A stretch of DNA of 26,268 nt, from the NCBI GenBank assembly GCA_003833135.1, contig QZLH01001136.1, positions 1-26,268 of the forward strand, in the 5' to 3' direction. This stretch comes from Oehlia diaphana (taxonomy: Eukaryota; Glomeromycota; Glomeromycetes; Glomerales; Glomeraceae). The position numbers were made by a program, and so were the translations under genes. Positions 10,107 through 20,662 of the stretch are shown here, piece by piece (position 1 is the stretch's first letter; each line of letters starts with the position of its first letter). The notes beneath the pieces were generated by a model. The model was not told the origin of the DNA. It worked only from the letters and a program-made list of their open reading frames with translations, and ran no database searches.

Positions 10107-13100
10107 TTAGACAAGTTTTCCCTTTCCTTTTGACTTTTTGTTTTCCATGTGTTTTTTGAATACAGCCTCTACTAATAACCGTCCAAGAGCATAGGCAAGC
10201 GGTGGAGGTACAGCATTTCCAATTTGCCTGTGCATATCTTTCGTATCATCACGATCACTGTAGAACCTGAATTTGTCCGGAAAACCTTGTGCGCGTGCAC
10301 ATTCTCTGACTGTCAACAGTCTTCTTTGGTTAGGATGGACAACAGTCTGATATTATGAGAATAAATGATTAGAAATTCTATTATCTTCAATTGCATTTTA
10401 ACTTAACCTACCCCTGTTTTCCCCATTGGATTTATATCTGTTAGAGCCGTGACAAAATGACCCTCAAAATCAAGACGTCCGAAAAGACCTTTCCATCCAT
10501 TATGTCGACTAGCCGCTGAATTGGGATCACTTAGACACCACGGTTTTAATTTCTCGGGTAGACCTGTAAATACATTATATTAAAATAATCACAATTAAAA
10601 TTCAATCAAAAAAACAATAACCGTTCAATTAATTGTACTTACTTGAGTGATCGGCACCGGGAAACATGGCTATACGAACAATACGTTCAATCGTTAATTT
10701 ATTAAATACTCTACAAATGTGATTGTACACACGTGCACAATCTTTACGAGATTGACGTTGGTATTCAGAAAGTGGTTCGGATCCATATTCAGTTTCCATA
10801 TCACCAACCCAACCTCTTTCAGGCACTTCGATTTGTCTAAACGGGCGTTGGAGTTCCTTGTCTTCTTTTTCGGCGGGATAAACTTGATGAGGATTGACGA
10901 ATTCAAATTCTGGTAGATCATTGATCGCTTCTCTAACAGATACAGCTGGACATGGTGCATACCCATTTGTACGATGGTTATATGTAAATGACGTGCCATC
11001 TGGCAGTAGTACATTTATTGAACCCTGTTTCGAAAAACAAGTAGATGGCTGAGGAAAATTCGGAAGGTATGACCCGCGTTTTACCCCCCATATAAATAGT
11101 CGTCTACGACTTTGAGGAACTCCATGATGTCCAGCCTGCTGGACACTAAACTTTGTCTGGTACCTGTTTTTATATAAAAGAAATCATTAAACAATTGTAA
11201 TAATTATAGGTATTATAAATATTTTCAACTTACCCCATCGCTGTCAAGGACCTTATTATGAATTTAATCACACCCATTTTAATGCCTCCTAAAATCTTGT
11301 TCCCGTCTTGTTTTCCTCCTAAACGGAAGCTTAACATTCCTCTTACATTTTCCAATAAAAAGAACTCTGGTCTATAAAAATCAACGTAACTAAGTGCAGT
11401 TGCGACTAACGAATTTTTTATATCATCCGCTTTTTGATAACGATTAACGCCACTAAATCCTTGACTATTTATTGATAAATAAACAAAATATGTTAATAAA
11501 TATAATAATAAATAAAAAAAAAAAAGTCATTGATTGAATTTTTACCAAGGTGGCCCGCAATATATAAAATCTACATCACCCGGAGCGGGCATACTTGGAA
11601 CTTTGCGACCTAAAAAATCTTGTAAAGGTTTTAATTGTTCTTTACGACTATGTTCGGCGATCGCTCGTTCAAGCAATAAATTGGCACATTGATTATAGGC
11701 AATGGCATGAGGATTATTTATTCTATTTAGAGTAATATATTGTTAATATAAATTATACGAAAAAAGTCAATGTAAATAATGGTAAAAAATTTTGAAAATA
11801 GCAGTACTTACTCAAAAGTTAAAGCAGCACTAGAGGCAAATTCGATTGCCCATTTAGTTTCAACTATACCAGTTCGATCCATACCCACCGTAAGGCCACC
11901 ACAACCCGAAAATATGTCCATTGCTTTCAGTTTTTTTTGTTGAATATTCAAATATTCAACAAATTCAGACATATCTTTTTGATAATTTTGTCTTTTTTCT
12001 TTACATAAAACGCATAACTGTATATCCTCGGCATTCATATTCTCAAGATCAGATAAATTAGGATGTTTTTTCGTAGTTTTACAGTCTATATAAAAAGTAT
12101 CCATTTCATCTTTATATACACTAAGATTATTTATCCTATCTTTGTGTTCCACCCAGCATACGCCTTCTAATTTATTGACGTTTCTTATGATTTTTACATC
12201 ATCTTTAAGGAAAAGTCTCCTACAGTCTTTAACCTCACGAGGATCATGAATAATATCACGATATGTTGCAGTCTCTAAAATCTTATTTGACAACTTAGAT
12301 TTTAGAAGGTCATCATATCTTCCTAATAACCGAACACAAACAACGGGTTTCGAAATTCGATTTTTTTCTTTATTTTTCCTTTTATTTTTCTTTTCAAAAT
12401 AATCAACGAGTGTTTTCTCATCATCGTTCAAAATTTCAACAATCTGACCAATCTCATAGGGGACATTCTCACTTCCTTCATCTGGTATAATATATACAAA
12501 ATCGTTATGATGGTAATCGACTCCATTATAAGTAAAACCTATTGGAGTATCCTGAGAATCTTGGTATATCCATTTAGCTTCTTTCTTTTGTTCAGCCGCA
12601 TAAAAATTTTCACACGAATGACAAGTTTCATGTTCTTCACAGTAATTGTATACAGCATTTTGATCTTCATGCAACAGAGCTTCTTCGAATGTAGCGTACT
12701 TCTCATCATACCAAAATCTACAATTAAAAGGTATTAAATTAAAAGTATATAAATTAACATGCTTTTACAAATTTGTACTAACCGATAGAAATAAAAATGT
12801 TCATCTTCAAAGTCAAACGACTCATCCTCATCAATGTCAAGACGTTTTACTTTAGCTTTTCCCATGACAGTTTCCAGTTCGTTATCGGTACAATTATCTA
12901 ATAGGAAAATTTCTCTATCGCCAGCAAATTCTTCTAAAAAAATTGCTTTTCCGTGATTAAAGAATCTAGAATGAAACATCTTTTTCCTTGATGAATCCTC
13001 AAACATATACATAACCTTGGCGAACCAAGGTTCGTCAGAATCATCATTTCTAACATATACAATATCTCCAACTGTTATTTCCTCTCCATCGACTACAGCA

Positions 13101-15114
13101 CAATTATAATATGTTATCTCATCACTTTTGGCAATCTGATCTCCACTCCAAATTACTTTATGTGTTATAGGTTTTTTAATTACGGGAGCTTCAATTTTTT
13201 TGTCCGTGTGATCGATTTCATTATCATGTCTAATAGTAACGAACTTATTAGCGAACATTCCTTTAGTTAGGTTGTTAATAAAGGGAGTAACACAAGTTGG
13301 ATTTTGATGTTGTAGTACAGCCAAATTAGGATTCACATTGCGTTTAGTTTTTACAGTGTCAGTATCACCGTGAGTATATTTAGGTTTCTTTCTCTTCTTA
13401 CCAACAAGCCTTTGTAGACTCGTAAGGAGGGGGCATGAAAGAACACCAAAAGCTTCTTTTTCGTCAACCCAAGTTTCTAATTCTTGGTAAATATAATCAA
13501 TATTATTCAAAATATCTTTTTCTGTTATTTCAACATTACTAAGTGACGATGATGATGATGCAACAGGAGGTTGTTTTAATAATTCGAGAAATTGGTCATA
13601 TGTAATTTCGGGATTACTCGCAATAGCTTCAATAATTACATTTGCCGTACGAATTTTCTTGAATACTGGCATAAAGTACGGAACATAGGCTTCGGAAGCG
13701 TTAAGTAGTTTATAAAACGCGTACTGTGTGCGAATCCAAATTTCGCTTTTTTTTAAAAAAAACTAAGTTAGGAATTATTTTATTTAATTTTATTGATTAA
13801 AAAAATTAACCAGATTAATGATAAAATACCTTTGTCCGTCTTGCGAATATTCAATTTGAAAATAAAAAATAGTACTAGTCCTAAAATATTGGTCGGGAAC
13901 TCGTACAGGACCGTCATCATCATCATATTCATCATAAAGGTCCTCATCATCTTGACCAACAAAAATTGGTTTAACGATACCAGAAACATGAAGTTCACGG
14001 CCTTCTTCGTCTAATTCTTCGATGCTGACCAATTTGTTTTTACGATTCGCATCGTAAATAGTAAATTCTTCGAGTTTACGACATGGAAGAGAAGCTTTGT
14101 CTGCGTTAAATTCTTCTCCAGCTCCTTGGTTAACTACAGGATCTTCTCCGATTAACTCGAAGGATTCACTTTCTTCAACTTCGCCCTCTCTATATTCATA
14201 AAAATACGTCTTCCCTTTGACTTTCATATAAGGCGAAAATTAAATTAGTATGAATTGCGTATTTTTGTTAATGACATCAAATAATACATATATACCAGTG
14301 TCAGGTTTCTTTTCAGCTTTTTCTTTTGGGTCTTTCGCTGTAGAATTCGCAATATGATCTTGTTCAACTTTACGCTTAACTATAGTGGAAGTACGTAATC
14401 TCGTTGGTTTAAAAACATTATCAGAAGAAGATGATGATGAAGTGTAACCATTATCTATACCACTGGTAGAATATTTCGACGGCTAATTTCAAAATAAATA
14501 AATAAATAAATAAATAAAAGAAAAAATTTTATATTAATCATAAAAAAAACATTTATTAACATTTCTAAAAAAAAGAAAAATAAAGGATTTGAAATTAAAG
14601 TAATTACTTCTATCACAACTTTAACGGATACATCAATGATTTTGCTTATTTCATCATTTATTTGTTTCTGTTTTGTAACTTCATCGACATTCATATCATC
14701 GTCATCCTGAATGTTAGAAAAAGACGAACTATTTGAGCAATCACCGTTACTACTTAAGGCCTCAATTGCGATTTCTTGGTCATAGTCTGCTTCTTCAATC
14801 GCGTTTCTTATGCTTTCTGTATAATAGTAAAGAGAACACAGCATTAAATTTTAATGAATTATTTCTCGAATAACTAAATAATCGTTTCGCTCCTAGTAAA
14901 TTTAATGCTTGGATAGGAATCATATATGCATGCTGACTCGTTCAAATAATTATTACGATTTCTAAACAAGCACAATATTAAGTACATTTTTGTTAAAAGG
15001 ATAGAACATACCATAATCTAAGTTAGGGAACTTTTTAAAAATATCAGGAAAAACATCGTTTAAGTATTGTTCAGTAAGTTCTGGCTGGTCATCTATATTC
15101 ATAAATTCTGACAT
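10107..15114 (-). CDS. DNMT1: DNMT1-type DNA (cytosine-5) methyltransferase with RFTS and two BAH domains
   Basis: Transfers methyl from S-adenosylmethionine to C5 of cytosine in nuclear DNA; the RFTS-BAH-BAH-MTase order is that of maintenance enzymes. Eleven exons, every junction in phase: 15114-15012, 14816-14608, 14482-14296, 14220-13830, 13745-12783, 12717-11812, 11722-11546, 11464-11234, 11163-10643, 10563-10412, 10346-10107; 1359 residues, no lesion. In order: CUE-like 12-57; Ser/acidic linker; RFTS about 211-330 ([24 protein letters not shown]); basic GKKRKKPK 412-419, a possible nuclear signal; BAH1 about 510-630; BAH2 about 678-832; catalytic domain from about 880 with motif I DIFSGCGG (885-892), motif IV PPCQGFS (nucleophile C979), motif VI ENV (1017-1019), motif [17 protein letters not shown] (1065-1077), [10 protein letters not shown] (1294-1303) and motif X QIGNAVPP (1321-1328). 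No CXXC zinc finger lies between RFTS and BAH1, unlike animal DNMT1. Start chosen as the only ATG giving an in-phase first exon. Confidence 0.95.
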
Positions 15115-15203
15115 CGTCTTTCTTAAAGAGTTATTTATTTTTTTTTTTTTTAAAAAAAAAAATGATAGGAAGATGTAAGAGATAAACAGATAAAAAAGTT
15201 TTT

Positions 15204-15280
15204 ACGCGTTCGTTCGTTGGGTATGATATCACAGCTATATAAGCTATATATATGAATCAACATCCTTAACGCGAACGCGT
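15204..15280. promoter_or_regulatory. Pair of ACGCGT (MluI cell-cycle box) sites upstream of the methyltransferase
   Basis: ACGCGT occurs at 15204-15209 and at 15275-15280, about 90 and 161 bases before the methyltransferase ATG. The wider words ACGCGTTCG and CGAACGCGT are inverted copies, with a TATA-rich segment (tatatatat, 15245-15252) between them. In yeasts, MBF binds ACGCGT to switch on DNA-synthesis genes at G1/S; use of the same site here is inference. Six-base CG-only cores are rare in DNA this AT-rich, so two within 77 bases are unlikely to be chance. One further ACGCGT lies inside the coding region near 13718. Confidence 0.5.
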
Positions 15281-15698
15281 ACTTTAAACATGTAACTGTA
15301 TTTGGTTGATTTGATTGATAAGGAGATAAAACGTGTTATCTTTAATGATTGTCACGTTTAAAGCCCTTTGCATTACCTTCTTTAGAATTTACCATATTTT
15401 ACTATATATAGATTAATAGAAGTGATGGCACAAGTTGATTGGTGTGAGACCATTATAATATCATAATCACGTTTTCTCATTGTGATACAATAATCAGTTC
15501 CGTTATTTACGTCAGGTATAATTTCTAAAATAATAAAGAATGGTCGTGAACAGACATGGTATTCGATCCAGGAGACCAGGACTTATGGGTATACACTCAA
15601 ATGACTCAATAATTATTATAATTATATTGTGAATTATAAGATGTTTAATAAAAAAAGGAATTTTAAAGTAAAAAGAAAAGTGAAATTATAACAACAAC
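15281..15698. other. Spacer between the deaminase 3' end and the methyltransferase promoter
   Basis: AT-rich, with no open frame of note and no RNA gene. A patch reading tattcgatccaggagaccag near 15560 was checked as a possible tRNA B-box, but no cloverleaf could be drawn. Confidence 0.5.
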
Positions 15699-15704
15699 TT
15701 TATT
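15699..15704 (-). terminator. Candidate poly(A) signal of the cytidine deaminase
   Basis: On the minus strand AATAAA lies 17 bases after the deaminase stop codon. Position and sequence fit a eukaryotic polyadenylation signal, although AATAAA is common in such AT-rich DNA. Confidence 0.4.
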
Positions 15705-15720
15705 AAAAAATAATAATTTC

Positions 15721-16493
15721 CTATGGAGTTTTATTTTCAGTTACTCTACTCATTTTCATAATTTCGGGACCAAAAGAATCTGGTAACAAATCTTTAAGTA
15801 TAACCTTTTGATAAGAACGATCAGGTTGAATGAGGTAAATCGGAAGAATATCTTCGAATTCGATCATAAATTGTCGGCATATACCGCAAGGTCTTGCATA
15901 ATGGCGAGTATCACTAATAATACAATAGAATGATTTGATGAATGAAAAAAAAAAATGATGGGTTCTAAAAAGGTCTTACGTGGATACACCAAGGGCAACA
16001 AATTTCCTTTGACCTTCGCTCTGTTAAAAATCATTAAAAAATAATAGACCATAAGTTTTGGTAAAATATAATTTATAATTTCCATCAAACTTACAATCGC
16101 TTTAATAAATACTGTCCGTTCTGCGCAGATCGCTCCACCTAATAAAAAAAAATGTTAAACATCTAATTTTATTTTCTAAAAATATAAAATTACGTACCAT
16201 ATGAAGCATTCTCAATGTTAGCACCTAAGTTTAGTGAAATATTTAAATTAATTTCAAAATATAAATTGAGTCTTTGAGTATGAAATGGAATACCTGTATG
16301 CCAATTCCCATCTACATCGAGGAGCGTAGCACCAACGCGAAAATTTGAATAAGGGCAATAAGCTTTATCTTTGGCTAATTTCACATATCAAATTAATATT
16401 TAATGTAACTTGATTAAAGGAAATATTATTAATACCTTTAATTGACAATTCAATGAGCTTGTCTAGTTCTTCAGTAGTAAGTTCTCTGGTCAT
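15721..16493 (-). CDS. CDA: Cytidine deaminase (pyrimidine salvage)
   Basis: Hydrolyses cytidine and deoxycytidine to uridine and deoxyuridine in the pyrimidine salvage pathway, in the cytosol. Six exons, all phases consistent: 16493-16436, 16374-16294, 16224-16198, 16138-16095, 16020-15980, 15913-15721; 147 residues, matching the usual length of about 146 for the homotetrameric eukaryotic enzyme. Family landmarks in order: AYCPYSNFRVGATLLDVDG (24-42), GANIENASYGG (47-57), the zinc motif ICAERT with ligand C60 and catalytic E62, then ARPCGICRQ with ligands C93 and C96. A 27-base exon (16224-16198) is among the shortest in the window. It lies in tandem with the methyltransferase, whose start is 607 bases downstream on the same strand. 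No lesion. Three of the five introns fall in phase 1 (the other two are phases 0 and 2). Confidence 0.95.
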
Positions 16494-17115
16494 AATTTCT
16501 AAAAAAGAAAATCGAAATTTGAAAAAAAAAAATTGAAAAAAAAAAATTTCTTTTATATCTGATTAAGTGATCATTTGGGAGATCCAGTTACACATACTTA
16601 AATAGAATTGATTATTTCATTAAAGTTCGGGAATTAACATCCTGAATTAGATAAAATCAACCAGATAACGACTGAAAGGCAGAATTTTTTCGTTATATGT
16701 ATTGACATAAAATTATAAATATTAATGATAAACATTAATCGCGCATTCTAATAAAAAGATGACTAACTTTTGTGTTACTCGATTATAATCCTTCATTAAG
16801 GCTATGAATTTATGCAACAAATTATAAGTTTCTTGTAAAAATTGTAGCTTTTACATTCTTATCGTTAATTTTCGAATTTCGAAATTGTCATTTTTTTAAA
16901 ATTATTATATATATACTTAACATTATTAGCTTCTTAATAGTATAATAGTTAGAGTTAGTATTCAGGAGCAATAATGATAATTTGTCATAATTCCTGATTA
17001 TATATAAACATTGCTATATAGAGATAGAGATATACATTTTGTTAGTAACGCGCATTTCTTTATTATAATAATACAAAAAATAAATCAAAATACACAAATA
17101 CACATAGTATATATT
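16494..17115. other. Upstream region of the deaminase; AT-rich spacer
   Basis: No coding trace. Immediately upstream of the deaminase start are two A-rich runs (16523-16548). Nothing resembling the ACGCGT boxes of the neighbouring gene is present, so the two genes do not share an obvious control element. Confidence 0.4.
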
Positions 17116-17530
17116 TTATACACTATCTACTAACGCCATATTTATATTGTTATCACTATCGGTTGCACCAGTTTCATCAATTTTTTTAATAATAATTTCC
17201 CATGGTAAGTAGGAGTTTTAGCACCTAATCTTTTTCTATAGATATTGTTACAATTGACCTATATTACTAATGGATCAAAATTAATAAAATTACCAATCGT
17301 TCCTTTATGTAATTGATGCTATAAGGATCACCTATTATAAATTCATCTATCATATCAATTTTCTTGTTAATAATATCTTCGTTGTTAAATATTATGTCAT
17401 TTGCTTCTTTCATCGCTAAATTTTTAATATTTATGTTTTCTAATGTTTCAAATGGTTTAAAGTATTTCATTTCATTAATTATTTTATTCATGTATTTTAC
17501 TTTCCTATTAAATTTATATAAATCCAACAT
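17116..17530 (-). pseudogene. Possible small gene or gene fragment of unknown function
   Basis: From ATG 17530 a minus-strand frame encodes MLDLYKFNRKVKYMNKIINE, then FETLENINIKNLAMKEANDI and IDMIDEFIIGDPYSINYIKE. A plausible continuation after 17258 reads NIYRKRLGAKTPTYHG. After a one-base shift it becomes PWEIIIKKIDETGATDSDNN and runs to a stop at 17118-17116. The apparent gap (17293-17259) has GT and AG ends but is only 35 bases, short for an intron here. The composition is protein-like and charged, but I recognise no domain. A further upstream frame (about 17650-17540, starting MITRLYLANIRRNRK) might be another exon. Overlapping + strand frames are shadows. Confidence 0.35.
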
Positions 17531-17699
17531 TCTTCGTTATTTTATCTTTTTATGTTTAAACTACATCGTTTGCATTGAATATATGTATACCTATATTTTA
17601 TATGTACTTTTCGATTTCTTCTTATATTTGCTAAATATAATCTCGTAATCATTATAAATTTTTTATTTAAATTTCTGGTACCATCATTAGATGTTGGGT

Positions 17700-17885
17700 A
17701 CTTTGCCTTTCGTAGTGACTAATGTTTCGGGCGAAACTGTTTTGCGACTGGCGAAATGTTCGCCAATTTTTAGTTTCGGTTTCGGCCATTTCGAAAACTG
17801 CATGAACTTCCGAAGCTTCAAAAAAAATTTGTTCTAAAAATAGAACCGAAAACGAAACGTGACGAAACTAAAATTGTCACGTTCA
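17700..17885. repeat. Fold-back region rich in TTTCG/CGAAA words
   Basis: tagtttcggtttcgg (about 17771-17785) is an imperfect inverse of ccgaaaacgaaacgtgacga onward (from about 17846), and ACGTGAC/GTCACGT forms a 7-base stem at 17857-17863 and 17876-17882. The patch sits about 150 bases before the hAT remnant and could be its subterminal region or a separate small element; which one cannot be decided here. Confidence 0.35.
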
Positions 17886-18032
17886 AGATTTTTAATTGGT
17901 GGCTAAATTTATGCATTTTGCTCATGATTTTCTCTCACGAAAGAACTTAGTATTTATACACAACGCGGTTTACAATAAAAATCAACTTTTACTTTTTTAA
18001 TTTTATTTGCACAAGAATTTAAGTTCTTGATA

Positions 18033-19366
18033 TGGGAAGGTCATGCTATTCAAGGTGCAAAAATATCAGAAGGCCGTTACGAAACAACGTGCGCTTACTA
18101 TAATTAATTACTTTTGGAAAGTAGGCTTTCACAAGATTTGGAAGCACACTTTGCCAATGAATGTTCAGAAATACCAGCTAATACAAGACAATTTTTTTTT
18201 GAATTGTCTTGCTGCAAAAGCCGAAGGAAATATAACTATTAATCTTGTACATCTTGAACAAGTAACAGCTAAAATACGAAAACTTAATAATAATACTGGT
18301 ATCCAGACAAAAATATCTGATTTTCATGAAAGTATCACGTTTACTGAGCTAAAAATTCATGAATTTGATCGGGCTTGTGTAAAGGCATTTGCAGTATGTG
18401 GTATTGCATGGCATGTAATTGAAAATCTGTTTTTTGAAGACTCTGCGCCCAGGATACACTCCTCCATCAAAGGAAGTACTTTCCAGTAAACTCTTATCAC
18501 AAGAATCTGCAGTTGTAAATACAAGATATTTGGCATATCTAGGAATATTAAAAGTTCTTTAAGATAACTAATCTAACATTATGTAAGATTTATTATTTTA
18601 TTATAATATTATTCAATTAATATTTAATAAAACTAAATTTATTTTTTATTCTTAGTTTATTAAGCTTGTGATGGATGGACGAACTCGGCAAATAAGAATA
18701 TTTTTAATGTGCGTTGTATAACCCATTGCTATTAATCTGATTTCAAAAGGTATTTGCTCTACTTCATTTGCAAATCGGATCTTAACAAAATGTAATGTTA
18801 TAGTAACATTTTAAAAAAAAGCCATCAAGTTAAATTTATTTTCGTTTATTTTGTTAATATATTTTTATCAATATTATCATCCTCAATTAAATAAAAAAAC
18901 AAGGTTCTGCATTAAAAGACGAGACCAAAGCTTGTGATATTAGTGGTAGAGGACTAAAAAAAATGGGTAGATACGAGATGGTATGATTGTATGATTGTGT
19001 AGATTCAATTATGCGTCATAAAATACTCTTAGAAAATGTAAGATTATGAAATTTATTTGATTGGAATTTATCATCATATTATAATCTAAAAAGCCCGGAA
19101 TTCTTTCAACAGTAGTATTATCAGTGTTAAGATCACCACGCATTTTTTGATTTCGTGTGTGCCTATTAAACAATCAATTGCAGCATTAGAATTCCAATCC
19201 TGTACTCCTGCCGATTGTTTCCTTGGACTTGCAAAATTGGAGCGGCAATTAAAGAATTACCAATCAATGAACATCGTACTTTTCGTCAACAGTGTATTTG
19301 ATGAATTTGCTGATCCGGTATGTTTATTATGCTTTTTTTTACATCCATCTTATACCGGTACGTATA
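18033..19366 (+). pseudogene. hAT-family transposase fossil with BED zinc finger
   Basis: Successive frames give the parts of a hAT transposase in the right order. A BED finger comes first at 18033-18200: WEGHAIQGAKISEGRYETTC, then AYY where AYC is expected, and LEAHFANECSEIPANTRQF with the His and Cys ligands. Next is a long open segment at about 18190-18489 (LNCLAAKAEG, IQTKISDFHESITFTELK, FDRACVKAFAVCGIAWHVIE), then after a shift VLSSKLLSQESAVVNT (to 18559). DGWTNSANKNIFNV follows at about 18675-18717, where hAT enzymes have their first catalytic Asp, then a degenerate TRW region at about 18960-19000. Last is 19147-19366 (AALEFQSCTPADCFLGLAKL, DEFADPVCLLCFFLHPSYTG). The C-terminal dimerisation domain is absent. 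At least four frameshifts and several stops make it dead. Confidence 0.8.
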
Positions 19367-19579
19367 ATAGTTTTTTATAAAAACTGAAATTAGTAACTGT
19401 AGTACTTAAAAAATATTATATCATTTCTTAATATTTAATTTATAGATTGTAGCGATTAACAAAAATTTTTAACGAACAATTATAAATTTGTATTATAGAA
19501 TAATAATATAATATTTGACGATTATGTAATTTAATAGAATAATAATGATAACTGAATAAATAAAGAAAAAAAATAATTA

Positions 19580-19602
19580 CAGTCAGCCCACCCCATAACG
19601 AA
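19580..19602 (+). repeat. Left terminal inverted repeat of the pogo-type element
   Basis: 23 bases beginning CAGTCAGCCC, preceded by TA. It pairs with 20993-21015 with three transitions. Confidence 0.85.
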
Positions 19603-19654
19603 TTTTGACTTAACGAATTTGATTTAACGTGTTACCTAGCGAGACTAACATTAA

Positions 19655-20090
19655 AATTGTTGGCTGAAAGCGGATATTTTGCCTAAAGATGAACATGACG
19701 AAATCGATTCGGATCTTGGTGCCGAAACACAAATTCTTTTTAACACATACAGTACGAAAGTTCCAGATTTAATTGATAAACTTGATCTTGAAAATCCTTT
19801 AACTGCTGATGAATTTGTTCAATATGACAATTCTGGATTAACAGCAGAAAATGATACCTGTTGAAGAAATATTAAAAGCAGTTCTTCTTGGCGATAATCA
19901 AGAGAATGAAATTGAAGAATTAAATTCTAATCCTTTACCATCAATTACTCATAGTGAAGCAATTGAACTTTATAATAAAATAATTTTGTATCTGGAACAA
20001 CAGGAAGATAGTTTTGATACAAAAAAAGAAGAATTAAAGTTTGTTAAAAAGCTGCATAAAGAAGCTTTGAAACGGCGGTTCATTCTGTAA
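19655..20090 (+). pseudogene. C-terminal remnant of pogo/Tigger-like transposase (CENP-B-related)
   Basis: The frame opens NCWLKADILPKDEHDEIDSD (19655 on), as expected after the DDE core of Tigger/jerky-type transposases, and runs through LIDKLDLENPLTADEFVQYD. Near 19851 a one-base shift moves it to MIPVEEILKAVLLGDNQENE and SHSEA-type sequence (ITHSEAIELYNKIILYLEQQ), ending KRRFIL at the TAA 20088-20090. About 145 residues survive with a single frameshift. In intact family members this tail follows CENP-B-type helix-turn-helix and DDE domains, neither of which is present here. Confidence 0.7.
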
Positions 20091-20500
20091 GACAAAGAAT
20101 CTTGATAAGTTTATTAATAGTAATTAAAATAATAGTACAATTAATAGTTTTATAATTATTATAATGCAATATCATAATAATAAATTGTTAATGTATAATA
20201 AATGCGGTATTGATTTTCTCAATTACTTTATTTTTAGTAATGGAAAATGTCATGTTCGTCATGTATATTTTATAATAATGAATTTTAATAAAAAAATATA
20301 CATATGTATAAAGGAATGTAAGAATTGATTTAGATTATTAGTTGCAATAAAATTTAATATAATTGTTTTTATTAAATATTTACATTTATTTTATTTTTGT
20401 TTACTTTTATTTTTAATATAACGACGGAACAGCAGTACAAAAGAATGCCATAGAATAATTAGAATATGATAAACTAAACTAGCCTATACTCTATTTATAT

Positions 20501-20603
20501 CCAGATGGGGTCGTCCCGTCTAAACAAACCAGGAGCTTTAGGCATGATTCCGTATAAACCCGAATTAAAAGAAGAAATAAAAGAATCTAAACTAAAATAA
20601 CAG

Positions 20604-20660
<57 letters not shown>
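20501..20660 (+). repeat. Possible retro-inserted fragment ending in a 57-base poly(A) run
   Basis: An open frame from ATG at about 20503 (MGSSRLNKPGALGMIPYKPE, then LKEEIKESKLK) ends in TAA at about 20600, followed by cag and 57 uninterrupted A at 20604-20660. An ORF end plus a long A tail inside a DNA transposon is what a processed or LINE-mobilised transcript would leave. No convincing target duplication was found, and a run of this length may be misassembled, so this is tentative. The minus-strand poly-Phe frame across it is an artefact. Confidence 0.3.

Positions 20661-20662
<2 letters not shown>

Noticed and set aside
12507..12737. + strand frame across methyltransferase exon 6
   Set aside because: Shadow of the BAH2-containing exon on the opposite strand, which has strong motif support.
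13793..14014. + strand frame across the RFTS exon
   Set aside because: Shadow of methyltransferase exon 4 and its intron.
15555..15590. Possible tRNA B-box (attcgatccagg)
   Set aside because: No matching A-box or paired arms on either strand.
17364..17648. + strand hydrophobic frame of 94 residues
   Set aside because: Complement of the charged minus-strand trace; its composition is what antisense of Lys/Asn-rich coding DNA gives.
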